The notes: generated from the letters alone by a model not told the origin. Numbered from the stretch's first letter, positions 1 to 6,752 are shown. The stretch is DNA of 10,885 nucleotides from Brachyspira pilosicoli (GCF_019402445.1 NZ_SRZM01000311.1:1-10885); one strand, 5' to 3'. Numbers and translations: made by a program.

Positions 1-41
1 AAACAATATTAAAAATCCGATAATATACATATAAAACATTT

Positions 42-47
42 GGAGGT
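42..47 (+). promoter_or_regulatory. Strong Shine-Dalgarno site of the 62-aa gene
   Basis: GGAGGT lies five bases before the ATG at 53. It is the best ribosome binding site in the window and argues that the short downstream gene is real and well translated. The preceding 40 bases are AT-rich, and GATAAT at 19-24 could be a -10 box, but the window edge cuts off any -35 region. Confidence 0.8.
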
Positions 48-52
48 AAAAA

Positions 53-241
53 ATGAATGTATCTATTAATTCTATTTATTCATCTAAAATGTTTCCATTA
101 ACTGGACATATGTATAGTGCAGGACTTAATGTGTATAATTTATCTGATTCTATTAGCAGAATCAATGAATTTGTTTCTGGACAAGGTACTTCAGTTAAAG
201 TAAATTATAATTTAGGAAAGAATTTAGATGTATATGCTTAA
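53..241 (+). CDS. Small protein, tentatively YjfB-like (putative motility protein family)
   Basis: This gene encodes 62 residues. The start at 53 is supported by a perfect GGAGG five to six bases upstream, and a hairpin terminator follows within 10 bases of the stop, so it looks like a complete monocistronic gene. There is no signal peptide or membrane segment. The C-terminus, LGKNLDVYA, resembles the ending of the short YjfB family (about 60 residues, typically closing with LGxNLDI/V plus one or two residues). The middle (about residues 25-42) could form an amphipathic helix, as in that family. YjfB is named as a putative motility protein, and its biochemical role is unknown. The match rests on the C-terminal motif and length alone, so the family call is weak, while the gene itself is well supported. 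Confidence 0.6.
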   Translation: MNVSINSIYSSKMFPLTGHMYSAGLNVYNLSDSISRINEFVSGQGTSVKVNYNLGKNLDVYA

Positions 242-250
242 AAAATTAGT

Positions 251-288
251 ATAAGCCAGTTGTAATTTTAGCAATTGGCTTATTTTTT
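251..288 (+). terminator. Hairpin terminator of the 62-aa gene
   Basis: A 12-bp stem (251-262 with 272-283) closes a 9-base loop and runs into six T at 283-288. Its only non-Watson-Crick pair is G259 with T275. That is an allowed G-U in plus-strand RNA but a C-A mismatch in minus-strand RNA, so the hairpin is best suited to the plus-strand gene. A weaker T-run (246-241 read on the minus strand) means it could also stop transcription of the convergent pseudouridine synthase gene, whose stop codon touches its T-tract. Confidence 0.8.
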
Positions 289-1186
289 AAATTTCATCTG
301 AAATCAAAAAATCCTTAAAATAATCCGTATAATCAACTTCAAATTTCATAATCTCGCCACTAATAGGATGCGTAAACTCTATTTGCTTTGCTATAAGCAT
401 TAAATTACTATAATTTGAATAACTCTTAGAATAAATTTTATCACCGGCCACTGGAAAACCTTTGTATGAACAATGAACTCTTATTTGATGAGTACGTCCT
501 GTTTTAATATTAACTTCTATTAAAGTATGCTTTTTAAATCTATTTAATACTTTTACATAACTCAAAGCTTTCTTACCGTCTTCACGAACTGTCATTTTTT
601 TTCTATATACGCTATGCCTTCCTATTGGTAAATTAATCTCATAAAAATTCTCTCTCAATACCCCTATAACTATAGCATGATAAATCTTTTTTATTGTTCT
701 GTTTTTAAATTGTTCTTGAATAGCAGAAACTATATCAGCATTTTTTCCAACTATCATTATACCAGAAGTATCTTTATCTAATCTATGTATAATGCCTGCC
801 CTACTCTTATCACCAACAAAATTAAAATCTTTCACATGATAAAGCAAAGCATTAACCAAAGTGCCGCTCTTTTCAGAAGGAGAACAATGAACACTCATAT
901 TGCAAGGCTTATTTACAATCAATAAATATTCATCTTCATACAAAATATCTAAATCAATATTCTCTGCTAATATATCATCTTCTTCGTTTTTATTATCATC
1001 TGTTTTTATATTAATCTCTACAATATCATTAAGCTTTAGAGAATATGAAAGTTTTTTTATATTACCATTAACTAGTATTGAAGATAAATAATTTTTTACC
1101 TGAGACCTGCTTATATTTAATTTCTCGCTTACAAATATATCAAGTCTTTTATTTAAATCTTTTTCTTCTATTGAAAATTTACACAT
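287..1186 (-). CDS. RluA/RluD-family 23S rRNA pseudouridine synthase
   Basis: This 299-aa protein is full length for the RluC/RluD type of pseudouridine synthase, which isomerises specific uridines of 23S rRNA. An S4 RNA-binding domain occupies about residues 13-60 (LNKRLDIFV, then ISRSQVKNYL). The catalytic domain begins at LYEDEYLLIVNKP (82-94). The family signature HRLDKDTSG (134-142) carries the catalytic aspartate D137, and KTGRTHQIRVH (228-238) is the other conserved block. The gene begins 3 bp after lspA on the same strand, an arrangement common in many bacteria (the ylyB type), so the two are probably co-transcribed. Only a poor A-rich Shine-Dalgarno precedes the start, consistent with translational coupling to lspA. 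Which uridines are modified cannot be told from sequence; RluD and RluC types are both possible. Confidence 0.93.
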   Translation of the reverse strand: MCKFSIEEKDLNKRLDIFVSEKLNISRSQVKNYLSSILVNGNIKKLSYSLKLNDIVEINIKTDDNKNEEDDILAENIDLDILYEDEYLLIVNKPCNMSVHCSPSEKSGTLVNALLYHVKDFNFVGDKSRAGIIHRLDKDTSGIMIVGKNADIVSAIQEQFKNRTIKKIYHAIVIGVLRENFYEINLPIGRHSVYRKKMTVREDGKKALSYVKVLNRFKKHTLIEVNIKTGRTHQIRVHCSYKGFPVAGDKIYSKSYSNYSNLMLIAKQIEFTHPISGEIMKFEVDYTDYFKDFLISDEI

Positions 1187-1189
1187 TTA

Positions 1190-1744
1190 TTATTTATTTT
1201 CTTTTTTTGCTTTTTTAAAAGTACTATCAAAATCTTCTTTAAAGAAAAATACTCCCACAGCTATAACTACAATACCTATAGTAATGGCAGCATCAGCAAT
1301 ATTATAATTCCAAGGAAATCTAATATTCAAATTAAAACCCATATTAATAAAATCAGTTACAAATCCCCTCATAACTCTATCTAATAAATTACCCATAGCT
1401 CCGCCTAATACCATACTAAAACCAATAATAGATATTCTCTGTTTTTTCTTATCTATTATAGTTATTATATAAAACACAACAATCATTGCTAAAAAAACAA
1501 CAACCTTTAAAAACTCAGGTATAATATGCTGTATAACCTCTGGTACATTATTGAGAAACCCAAAAGAAACTCCATAATTTCTTGTATATATAAATATTAA
1601 TATATCTCCAATAATATTTTTATAAACAATAGGCTGTAAATACTTATCAATGAAATATTTTGAAACAGTATCTGCTATAAATATTAATATGGATATTAAA
1701 AAATATATCTTTTTGTCTTTTATCTGCAATAAAATCTTACTCAT
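1190..1744 (-). CDS. lspA: Lipoprotein signal peptidase (signal peptidase II)
   Basis: This 184-aa polytopic membrane aspartyl protease cleaves signal peptides from diacylglyceryl-modified prolipoproteins. Four hydrophobic segments are visible, at about residues 12-30, 60-80 (weak), 80-98 and 150-168. Conserved blocks are GGAMGNLLDR (114-123), VTDF (129-132) and YNIADAAI (147-154). They supply the family's conserved aspartates D122, D131 and D151; by family knowledge the VxDF and NxAD aspartates form the catalytic pair. An early conserved aspartate is in IADTVSKYF. AAGGA (1756-1760) lies 11 bases before the ATG. Length is slightly above the usual 150-170 because of a lysine-rich C-terminal tail. 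It is the first gene of a minus-strand pair with the pseudouridine synthase. A likely client, the lipoprotein at 9774-10616, lies in the same window. Confidence 0.97.
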   Translation of the reverse strand: MSKILLQIKDKKIYFLISILIFIADTVSKYFIDKYLQPIVYKNIIGDILIFIYTRNYGVSFGFLNNVPEVIQHIIPEFLKVVVFLAMIVVFYIITIIDKKKQRISIIGFSMVLGGAMGNLLDRVMRGFVTDFINMGFNLNIRFPWNYNIADAAITIGIVVIAVGVFFFKEDFDSTFKKAKKENK

Positions 1745-1776
1745 AAAAAATAAATTCCTTATATAATCAAGTGCTA

Positions 1777-1805
1777 ATAATAATTTATATTAATAAAAAT
1801 TACAA
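1777..1805 (-). promoter_or_regulatory. Predicted sigma-70-type promoter for lspA
   Basis: On the minus strand TTGTAA (1805-1800) and TATTAT (1782-1777) are separated by 17 bases, with transcription expected to begin near 1770. This gives a leader of about 25 nt that contains the lspA Shine-Dalgarno. In such AT-rich sequence a -10 match alone means little; the spacing and position are what support it. Confidence 0.5.
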
Positions 1806-1867
1806 CCTACAAAAAACTAAATTAAAAAAATTATATTTACAAATTAATATAAAATAATTCTTTTATA

Positions 1868-1895
1868 TTGATATTATATATTTTTTGTATATAAT
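1868..1895 (+). promoter_or_regulatory. Predicted promoter of coaD, giving a leaderless or near-leaderless mRNA
   Basis: TTGATA (1868-1873) and a perfect TATAAT (1890-1895) are 16 bases apart. The expected start of transcription, 6-8 bases past the -10, falls at 1902-1903, immediately before the coaD ATG at 1904. No Shine-Dalgarno is present between the -10 and the ATG. Confidence 0.65.
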
Positions 1896-1903
1896 TTACT
1901 ATT

Positions 1904-2392
1904 ATGAAAAATGGAAAAGTAATATTTCCGGGTACTTTTGACCCTTTTACTTTGGGACACCTTGATGTTCTCTATAGACTTGCTGATATATTTGAAGAAG
2001 TGTATATATCTGTGGCTGTAAACTTAGAAAAATCTCCAACTTTCACTATAGAAGAAAGAAAGGCGATGATTGAAAAAGTGATTGGAAATAATGATACAAT
2101 AAAAATTGTGTCTATATCTGGGCTTGTTACAGAATATATGAAACAAAATGATATAAGAGTATTGGCTAGAGGAATAAGAGACAGTGAAGATTTATATTAT
2201 GAACTTAAAATGTCAAGAATGAATAAATTATTATATCCAGAGATGGACACTATATTCTTACATACATCTGAGCATTATGCTTATATAAGTTCATCACTCA
2301 TTAAAGAGATACTTAAATTTAATGGACCTATAGATGGTTTAGTTCCAGAAGTTTTAATAGATGATATTAAATCCAAATTCATAAAAAAATAA
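1904..2392 (+). CDS. coaD: Phosphopantetheine adenylyltransferase
   Basis: This 162-aa protein matches the length of bacterial PPAT, the hexameric enzyme that transfers AMP from ATP to 4'-phosphopantetheine to give dephospho-CoA, the fourth step of CoA synthesis. The nucleotidyltransferase motif [12 protein letters not shown] (8-19) carries the catalytic TxGH histidine H19. [18 protein letters not shown] (about 86-103) is the family's substrate-binding block, and [10 protein letters not shown] near residue 127 is the ATP-binding ISSSxIKE motif. The start is fixed by the conserved N-terminal strand; no Shine-Dalgarno precedes it, and the -10 box ends only 8 bases upstream. miaB follows 41 bases downstream with no terminator, so the two are probably co-transcribed. 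Confidence 0.97.
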   Translation: MKNGKVIFPGTFDPFTLGHLDVLYRLADIFEEVYISVAVNLEKSPTFTIEERKAMIEKVIGNNDTIKIVSISGLVTEYMKQNDIRVLARGIRDSEDLYYELKMSRMNKLLYPEMDTIFLHTSEHYAYISSSLIKEILKFNGPIDGLVPEVLIDDIKSKFIKK

Positions 2393-2433
2393 AATAATAA
2401 ATAAAACATCAAAAAACGAATAAAGATTAGAAT

Positions 2434-3744
2434 ATGAAAAATTTTTACTTAGAAAATTATGGCTGCCAAATGAATAAGGCAGATTCAAATAGTTTAATAA
2501 ACTCATTAATGCAAGAAGGCTTTATACAAACAGAAAATCATGAAAATGCTGATAACATTATAATAAACACATGCAGTGTAAGAGCACATGCTGAAGAGAG
2601 AGTTTTTTCAAGAGTAAAGCTATTTAATGCAAACAGGAAAAAAAACAAAAAAGATACAAAAATCATCATCATGGGTTGTATGGCTCAAACTTCTAAAGAG
2701 CATCTTGAGAGTTTAGGAGTTGATAAAATATTTGATGTGTATAATGAAGTTAATATTATAGACTATTTGAAAGATGAAGAGGTTTTTGTAAGAAAGTTTA
2801 ATGATAATTATATATTTAACAAGTCTTATGTTGATGAAGACAAACCGCATAAAGCCTTCATACCTATTACGCATGGATGCAACAACTGGTGTACATACTG
2901 CATAGTACCTCACACTAGAGGAAAGATGATTAGCAGGAAATCTAACGAGATATTAGATGAAGTAAAAAGGCTTATTGATGAAGGAGCTAAAGAGATTACG
3001 CTTCTTGGGCAGAATGTTAACTCTTATGGGCTTGATATTGATAATGAAATAAACTTTACAGAGCTATTATATAAGATAGACAAAGTAATAGATGAAAAAG
3101 CAAAAGATAAAGTGTGGATAAGATTTTTAACTTCACACCCTAAAGATTTTGATAAGAAATTAGCTGATGCTATATGGAGTTTAAATAGCTTATGTAAGCA
3201 TATACATCTTCCTTTTCAAAGCGGTTCGGATAGAATATTATCTTTAATGAACAGAAAATACACAAAAGAAGAATATATTAAAAAAGTATCATATCTAAGA
3301 GAGCATGCTGATGATTTCCCTATTTCTACGGACATCATAGTTGGTTATGCTGATGAAACTGAAGAAGAATATCAAGAAACATTGGATTTACTTGAAAGTA
3401 TTGGTTTTGAAGAGGCTTATTTATATAAATATTCTGAGAGAGAAGGCTCTATTGCATACAAAAAGAAAGTTCAATATGATAAAGTTGCAGGTGCAAGAAG
3501 ACTTACTCAAATAGTTAATTTTCAGAGAGAATTGGCACAAAAATTACTCTCTAAACAAGTAGGAAAAAAAGCTTATATTATGATAGATGATATTGCTAAA
3601 GATAATATGCATTATTTGTGCAGAAGCAAAGAAAATAGAATAGTTTTAATAAAAAAAGAAAAAGAACTTAATATGGGTGATATATATTACTGCGAGATAA
3701 CAGAAATAAAAAATCATACTTTGATTGGAAATTTAATAAATTAA
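2434..3744 (+). CDS. miaB: tRNA-2-methylthio-N6-dimethylallyladenosine synthase
   Basis: This 436-aa protein is a full-length methylthiotransferase of the MiaB type. It is a radical-SAM enzyme that adds a methylthio group to i6A37 of tRNAs reading codons that start with U. Three domains are visible in order. The N-terminal UPF0004 domain has the auxiliary [4Fe-4S] cysteines C11 (YGCQMN), C47 (NTCSVR) and C82 (MGCMAQ). The radical SAM domain has C149, C153 and C156 in HGCNNWCTYC, followed by IVPHTRG and LGQNVNSYG. A C-terminal TRAM RNA-binding domain spans about 375-436. YSEREGS replaces the more usual YSxRxGT, a conservative change. All six iron-sulfur ligands are present, so activity is expected. 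The ATG has only a weak upstream Shine-Dalgarno. It lies downstream of coaD, probably in one transcript. Confidence 0.96.
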   Translation: MKNFYLENYGCQMNKADSNSLINSLMQEGFIQTENHENADNIIINTCSVRAHAEERVFSRVKLFNANRKKNKKDTKIIIMGCMAQTSKEHLESLGVDKIFDVYNEVNIIDYLKDEEVFVRKFNDNYIFNKSYVDEDKPHKAFIPITHGCNNWCTYCIVPHTRGKMISRKSNEILDEVKRLIDEGAKEITLLGQNVNSYGLDIDNEINFTELLYKIDKVIDEKAKDKVWIRFLTSHPKDFDKKLADAIWSLNSLCKHIHLPFQSGSDRILSLMNRKYTKEEYIKKVSYLREHADDFPISTDIIVGYADETEEEYQETLDLLESIGFEEAYLYKYSEREGSIAYKKKVQYDKVAGARRLTQIVNFQRELAQKLLSKQVGKKAYIMIDDIAKDNMHYLCRSKENRIVLIKKEKELNMGDIYYCEITEIKNHTLIGNLIN

Positions 3745-3796
3745 AAAAAATATTCAAATAATTTGTGAAAAAAAAATTCATTTTCTGTTTATATAT

Positions 3797-3836
3797 TTGC
3801 AATTTTTTTTGTTAAATGGTAAAATTTTATTATAAT
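3797..3836 (+). promoter_or_regulatory. Predicted promoter(s) of the mcsA-mcsB operon
   Basis: Two overlapping sigma-70-type promoters can be drawn. The first is TTGCAA (3797-3802) and TAAAAT (3820-3825) with a 17-base spacer, expected start near 3832. The second is TTGTTA (3809-3814) and TATAAT (3831-3836) with a 16-base spacer, expected start near 3843. Both begin transcription downstream of the ATG at 3816, so that ATG cannot be the mcsA start from these promoters. I see no inverted repeat resembling a CIRCE element, and no obvious CtsR-type heptad repeat. Confidence 0.55.
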
Positions 3837-3842
3837 AATTTT

Positions 3843-3847
3843 AGGGG
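3843..3847 (+). promoter_or_regulatory. Shine-Dalgarno deciding the TTG start of mcsA
   Basis: AGGGG sits seven bases before the TTG at 3855. It is the only good ribosome binding site near the 5' end of mcsA and selects TTG over the ATG at 3816, which has none and lies within the promoter. Confidence 0.7.
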
Positions 3848-3854
3848 TAGCATC

Positions 3855-4412
3855 TTGAGTTGTAATATTTGTGGCAAGAATCTTGCCGTTTTACATATAA
3901 AAGAATCTATAGGCAATAAAAAATACGAAATGCATATCTGTGAAGAATGCGAGAAAAAAATGAATATAATGGAAAAATGCATAGAACTTGAATTTAATAA
4001 CTTGCATACAATATTTCCAGAATCTAAACCAGTTGTTGATATAAAAAAGAAAAGTGTAAAAAGACCTAAACTAAAAGATAAAATATGCCCTTCTTGCGGT
4101 TATTCTTTAAGAGAGTTTAAAAAAACAGGAATAATGTCTTGTCCTCAATGTTATGAAAACTTTTCAAAAGATATAGCTAAATATTTAAGAAAAATACATA
4201 CTTACAACGAACACCTTGGAAGAGTTGCAAATAAAAATCTCACAAATAGAGATATAGAAGAGAAAATTAAACAATATGAAGCTACTATGGACATGCTTAT
4301 AAAAATAGAAAACTATGAAGAAGCTTCTATTATTAAAAATAAAATAGAAAACCTTAAACAAACTTTAAATATAAAAGAAACTTTAAGTGAAAATAAAGAT
4401 GTCCACAGATAA
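3855..4412 (+). CDS. mcsA: Zinc-finger adaptor protein McsA
   Basis: McsA is the zinc-binding partner and activator of the protein-arginine kinase McsB in the Clp stress-proteolysis pathway of Firmicutes. With the TTG start at 3855 the protein is 185 aa, the same length as I recall for Bacillus subtilis McsA, and begins MSCNICGK, matching the family's usual MxCxxC opening. Four CxxC pairs are intact: C3/C6, C29/C32, C78/C81 and C96/C99. The C-terminal 50 residues (about 137-180) form a UVR-type helical hairpin, which in this family mediates protein contacts. An in-frame ATG at 3816 would add 13 residues, but it has no ribosome site and overlaps the promoter. mcsB overlaps its 3' end, so the pair is translationally coupled. 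CtsR and ClpC, frequent neighbours elsewhere, are not in this window. Confidence 0.9.
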   Translation: MSCNICGKNLAVLHIKESIGNKKYEMHICEECEKKMNIMEKCIELEFNNLHTIFPESKPVVDIKKKSVKRPKLKDKICPSCGYSLREFKKTGIMSCPQCYENFSKDIAKYLRKIHTYNEHLGRVANKNLTNRDIEEKIKQYEATMDMLIKIENYEEASIIKNKIENLKQTLNIKETLSENKDVHR

Positions 4413-5424
4413 TATTGCTAAATGGATATATAAAAAAGGCTTAGAAGATAATATTATATTATATTCTAAAGTATCTATATATAGGAATATAGACAATATT
4501 AAATTCTATAATCATATAGATAAAGATGATATAGAAAAAATTGACAATATTCTCACAAAAGAAATAGAAGAACTTAGAATATTAGATATTCATCTTGAAA
4601 AAATAAAGTTAAGAGAGCTTTCTGCGTTAACTATTAAGCTTTTAAAAGAGAATCTTACAATACCAAATAAAAGAAATTTATTAAACGCTTCTATATATAT
4701 TGATGAAGATGAAGAAACATCTATCTTAATAAATTCTAATGAACATTGTGAAATACAAACTATAGCTAGAGGCTTAGAATTAGAAGAATGTTTTAACAGA
4801 GCCTATAAAATAGAGAGCATGTTGGATAAAAAAATAGACTTCGCTTTTAATAAAAAATTCGGATATCTAACTAGCTCACCAGAAAAAATAGGTATTGCAA
4901 TGAATGTAACAGTATCTATGGCAATACCAGCTTTAATATGGAAAACACCAGACAATATAGAATATTTTATTAATAAAGCATCAAAAAAAGGCTTTGATAT
5001 ATCAATTAGGGCAGGAAGAACAATGCCCGTACTTAATATAACAAATAGAACTATGATGGGTATTTCAGAGAGAGATGTTTTAAATAATATGCTTGAAATC
5101 GTAAATTATATTCTAGACAAAGAGAAAAAAATGCGATTAAAAATAAAAAATATGAATAGGCTCAATATAGAAGATAAAGTTTATAGGAGTAAGTCTTTAC
5201 TATCAAATGCGAGAGTTATGAATTATATGGAGTTTATAAAGCATAATTTATGGCTTAGGGTTGGGCTTGATTGCAATATTATTGATGATATAGATTTAGA
5301 TACTTTATCTTATATGATATTTATTACTAAGAATAATCATTTAAAATCAATGTTTAATAACAAAAAAAAGTATAAAAAAGCTTCTGAAATGAGAGCAGCT
5401 GCACTAAGAGATATAATGAAATAA
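4399..5424 (+). CDS. mcsB: McsB-family protein-arginine kinase homologue, probably catalytically inactive
   Basis: McsB phosphorylates arginines to mark proteins for ClpCP. This 341-aa protein aligns along its length with the phosphagen-kinase fold of McsB: WIYKKGLEDNIIL (9-21), LARG-type linker, DKKIDFAFNKKFGYLTS (143-159), VYRSKSLLSNARV. Key residues are gone, compared with Bacillus McsB as I remember it. SSRIRLARN reads YSKVSIYRN (22-30). NEEDHIRIQ reads NSNEHCEIQ (112-120). SCPTNVGTGLRASV reads SSPEKIGIAMNVTV (159-172), losing the active-site cysteine and an arginine. The RGxYGEGSEA loop is about six residues shorter and has no glutamate (IRAGRTMPV, 203-211). The C-terminal phosphoarginine-reading motif RDxxRA reads ASEMRA. 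The frame is intact, so it is retained rather than decayed. The ATG at 4399 overlaps mcsA by 14 bp; a GTG at 4387 would add four residues. Confidence 0.88.
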   Translation: MSTDNIAKWIYKKGLEDNIILYSKVSIYRNIDNIKFYNHIDKDDIEKIDNILTKEIEELRILDIHLEKIKLRELSALTIKLLKENLTIPNKRNLLNASIYIDEDEETSILINSNEHCEIQTIARGLELEECFNRAYKIESMLDKKIDFAFNKKFGYLTSSPEKIGIAMNVTVSMAIPALIWKTPDNIEYFINKASKKGFDISIRAGRTMPVLNITNRTMMGISERDVLNNMLEIVNYILDKEKKMRLKIKNMNRLNIEDKVYRSKSLLSNARVMNYMEFIKHNLWLRVGLDCNIIDDIDLDTLSYMIFITKNNHLKSMFNNKKKYKKASEMRAAALRDIMK

Positions 5425-5426
5425 TT

Positions 5427-5837
5427 TTACTTCATTAATTCTTTTATAATATCTAATATATTAAGATGTTTCACTCTATTAGAAAGGTTAATTGGAAGAA
5501 GAGAAAATAATTTTAATTTACCATTAATAACATGTATTATAAAATCTGACTTTTTTAAATTAACAAAATCTGATATTAAATTAGAAGTTTCTTTATTATA
5601 AAACACAACATTAATATTAACGCTTGCAGATGAATGAGATTTAATAGCTATATTCTCTGACACACAATAAGCAAACTTTTCATCTCTGCTGTTAATAAGA
5701 TTGCACTCAAAATCATCTAAAACCATTTTTATTGGTGCATTATTTTTTATATTAACAACAATATTCACATTTGTAGAGTCCCATTCAAATTTTATTAGCT
5801 CAAAACCTCCCAAACTATAATCTATAGGTATTTTCAA
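5427..5837 (-). CDS. Small beta-rich protein, possibly LEA2/WHy-like; function unknown
   Basis: This 136-aa protein starts at a TTG (5837-5835) chosen because AAAGGAG lies six bases upstream; the next in-frame methionines are far inside. There is no signal peptide or membrane segment, so it is probably cytoplasmic unless the start is wrong. The first 85 residues look like an immunoglobulin-like beta sandwich. FELIKFEWDSTNVNIVVNIKN (12-32) is followed by a 'natural' strand pair ending near a polar turn (IAIKSHSSASVNINVVF). This pattern of FxW, VxVxxxN and IxxxSSxxVxVxVxF is typical of LEA type 2/WHy domains, but I cannot confirm it without a profile search. It converges on mcsB with a 2-bp gap and lies downstream of the nfnA terminator. 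No promoter of its own is obvious, so read-through is possible. Confidence 0.7.
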   Translation of the reverse strand: MKIPIDYSLGGFELIKFEWDSTNVNIVVNIKNNAPIKMVLDDFECNLINSRDEKFAYCVSENIAIKSHSSASVNINVVFYNKETSNLISDFVNLKKSDFIIHVINGKLKLFSLLPINLSNRVKHLNILDIIKELMK

Positions 5838-5843
5838 ATTATA

Positions 5844-5850
5844 CTCCTTT
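5844..5850 (-). promoter_or_regulatory. Shine-Dalgarno fixing a TTG start
   Basis: On the minus strand AAAGGAG is followed by six bases and then TTG (5837-5835). It supports the TTG as the initiation codon of the 136-aa gene. Confidence 0.75.
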
Positions 5851-5854
5851 TAAA

Positions 5855-5895
5855 GATAAAAAAGAGCTATAACCTTTATAAAGATTATAACTCTT
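5855..5895 (-). terminator. Rho-independent terminator of rplS-nfnA
   Basis: Read on the minus strand, a 15-bp stem (5895-5881 with 5876-5862) closes a TATA loop and is followed by a T-run through 5858. Two pairs are G-U in minus-strand RNA but C-A mismatches in plus-strand RNA (5867/5890 and 5873/5884), so the hairpin is built for the minus strand. It stands 30 bases past the nfnA stop. Confidence 0.88.
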
Positions 5896-5924
5896 ATTTT
5901 TTTAAATAAATACTTAAAATGCCA

Positions 5925-6752
5925 TTAATTAGCCAATTTTAAATTACATTCATGCTCTTCTTTTTTATACATAGCCTGTCTTTTCATTAGTAAGTCAAAA
6001 TCAACCAAATGACCGTCAAATTCAGGACCCTCAACGCAAGCAAATTTAGTTTGAGTACCAACTAATACTCTACAGCAACCACACATACCAGTACCATCAA
6101 TCATAATAGGGTTCAAACTAACAGTAGTAGGAATGTTATACTCTTTAGTAAGTTTACAAACAAATTTCATCATAATAGCAGGACCAATAGCTATAACCTC
6201 AGAAATTTTTTCACCCCTATCATGTATCTTTTTAATCATATCTGTAACTAAACCCTTCTCACCATAACTTCCATTATCAGTACAAACCAATAGTTCATCA
6301 GATACTTTTCTCATCATATCTTCCATAATAATAAGTGATTTATCTCTAGCACCTAATATAGATATCACTTTATTACCAGCATTATGATGGGCCTGTACTA
6401 TAGGATGTAAAGGAGCTATACCAACACCGCCTCCAACACCAAGTATAATACCATCTTTCTTTTCAATATGAGTAGGCTGACCTAATGGTCCTATAACGTC
6501 CATTATCTCATCACCAACTTTAAGTTCCATCAATTTAGCTGTGGAATAACCAATACTTTGAGTTACTATAGTAATTGTTCCTGCTTCAGGGTCAGCATCA
6601 GCTATAGTAAGAGGTACTCTCTCCCCTAACTCGTCTAATCTAAAAATAATAAAATTACCTGCTTTACGATGTTTAGCTATATCTGGAGCTACAACTTTCA
6701 TCATAAAAACCTTATCTGACCATTGTTCTTTGGCAACAATTTTATAGCCCAT
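5925..6752 (-). CDS. nfnA: NfnA/SudB-type ferredoxin-NADP+ reductase subunit (FAD, NAD(P), [2Fe-2S])
   Basis: This 275-aa flavoprotein belongs to the sulfide/dihydroorotate dehydrogenase-like FAD/NAD-binding family. In the NfnAB complex the small subunit binds NADH and FAD and cooperates with a large flavoprotein to couple ferredoxin and NAD(P)H by electron bifurcation. The FAD motif ERVPLTIAD is at 44-52, the NAD-binding glycine loop LGVGGGVGIAPLHP at 104-117, and the C-terminal cluster motif is DGTGMCGCC (219-227) plus FAC at 237-239. The candidate ligands D219, C224, C227 and C239 match the three-Cys, one-Asp [2Fe-2S] site known for NfnA, which separates it from PyrK. AAGGAG lies eight bases upstream of the start. 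It follows rplS by 40 bp and is terminated just downstream. The large GltD-like NfnB/SudA subunit, often adjacent, is absent from this window. Confidence 0.9.
   Translation of the reverse strand: MGYKIVAKEQWSDKVFMMKVVAPDIAKHRKAGNFIIFRLDELGERVPLTIADADPEAGTITIVTQSIGYSTAKLMELKVGDEIMDVIGPLGQPTHIEKKDGIILGVGGGVGIAPLHPIVQAHHNAGNKVISILGARDKSLIIMEDMMRKVSDELLVCTDNGSYGEKGLVTDMIKKIHDRGEKISEVIAIGPAIMMKFVCKLTKEYNIPTTVSLNPIMIDGTGMCGCCRVLVGTQTKFACVEGPEFDGHLVDFDLLMKRQAMYKKEEHECNLKLAN

Noticed and set aside
900..1091. Plus-strand reading frame inside the pseudouridine synthase gene
   Set aside because: It lies antisense to conserved codons of a clear enzyme and encodes a serine/isoleucine-rich low-complexity peptide. 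Similar antisense frames inside miaB, rplS and pncB and across the AtpZ-like gene were rejected for the same reason.
3745..3810. Possible terminator after miaB (A-runs and T-runs)
   Set aside because: No stem of useful stability can be drawn; the A and T tracts are adjacent but not a proper hairpin.
3816..3854. N-terminal extension of McsA from the ATG at 3816
   Set aside because: The ATG overlaps the promoter and lacks a ribosome site; the added residues do not resemble the family's N-terminus.
4387..4398. GTG start adding four residues to McsB
   Set aside because: Neither start has a strong Shine-Dalgarno. The ATG at 4399 gives the smaller overlap and a usual N-terminus, so it is preferred, though the GTG cannot be excluded.
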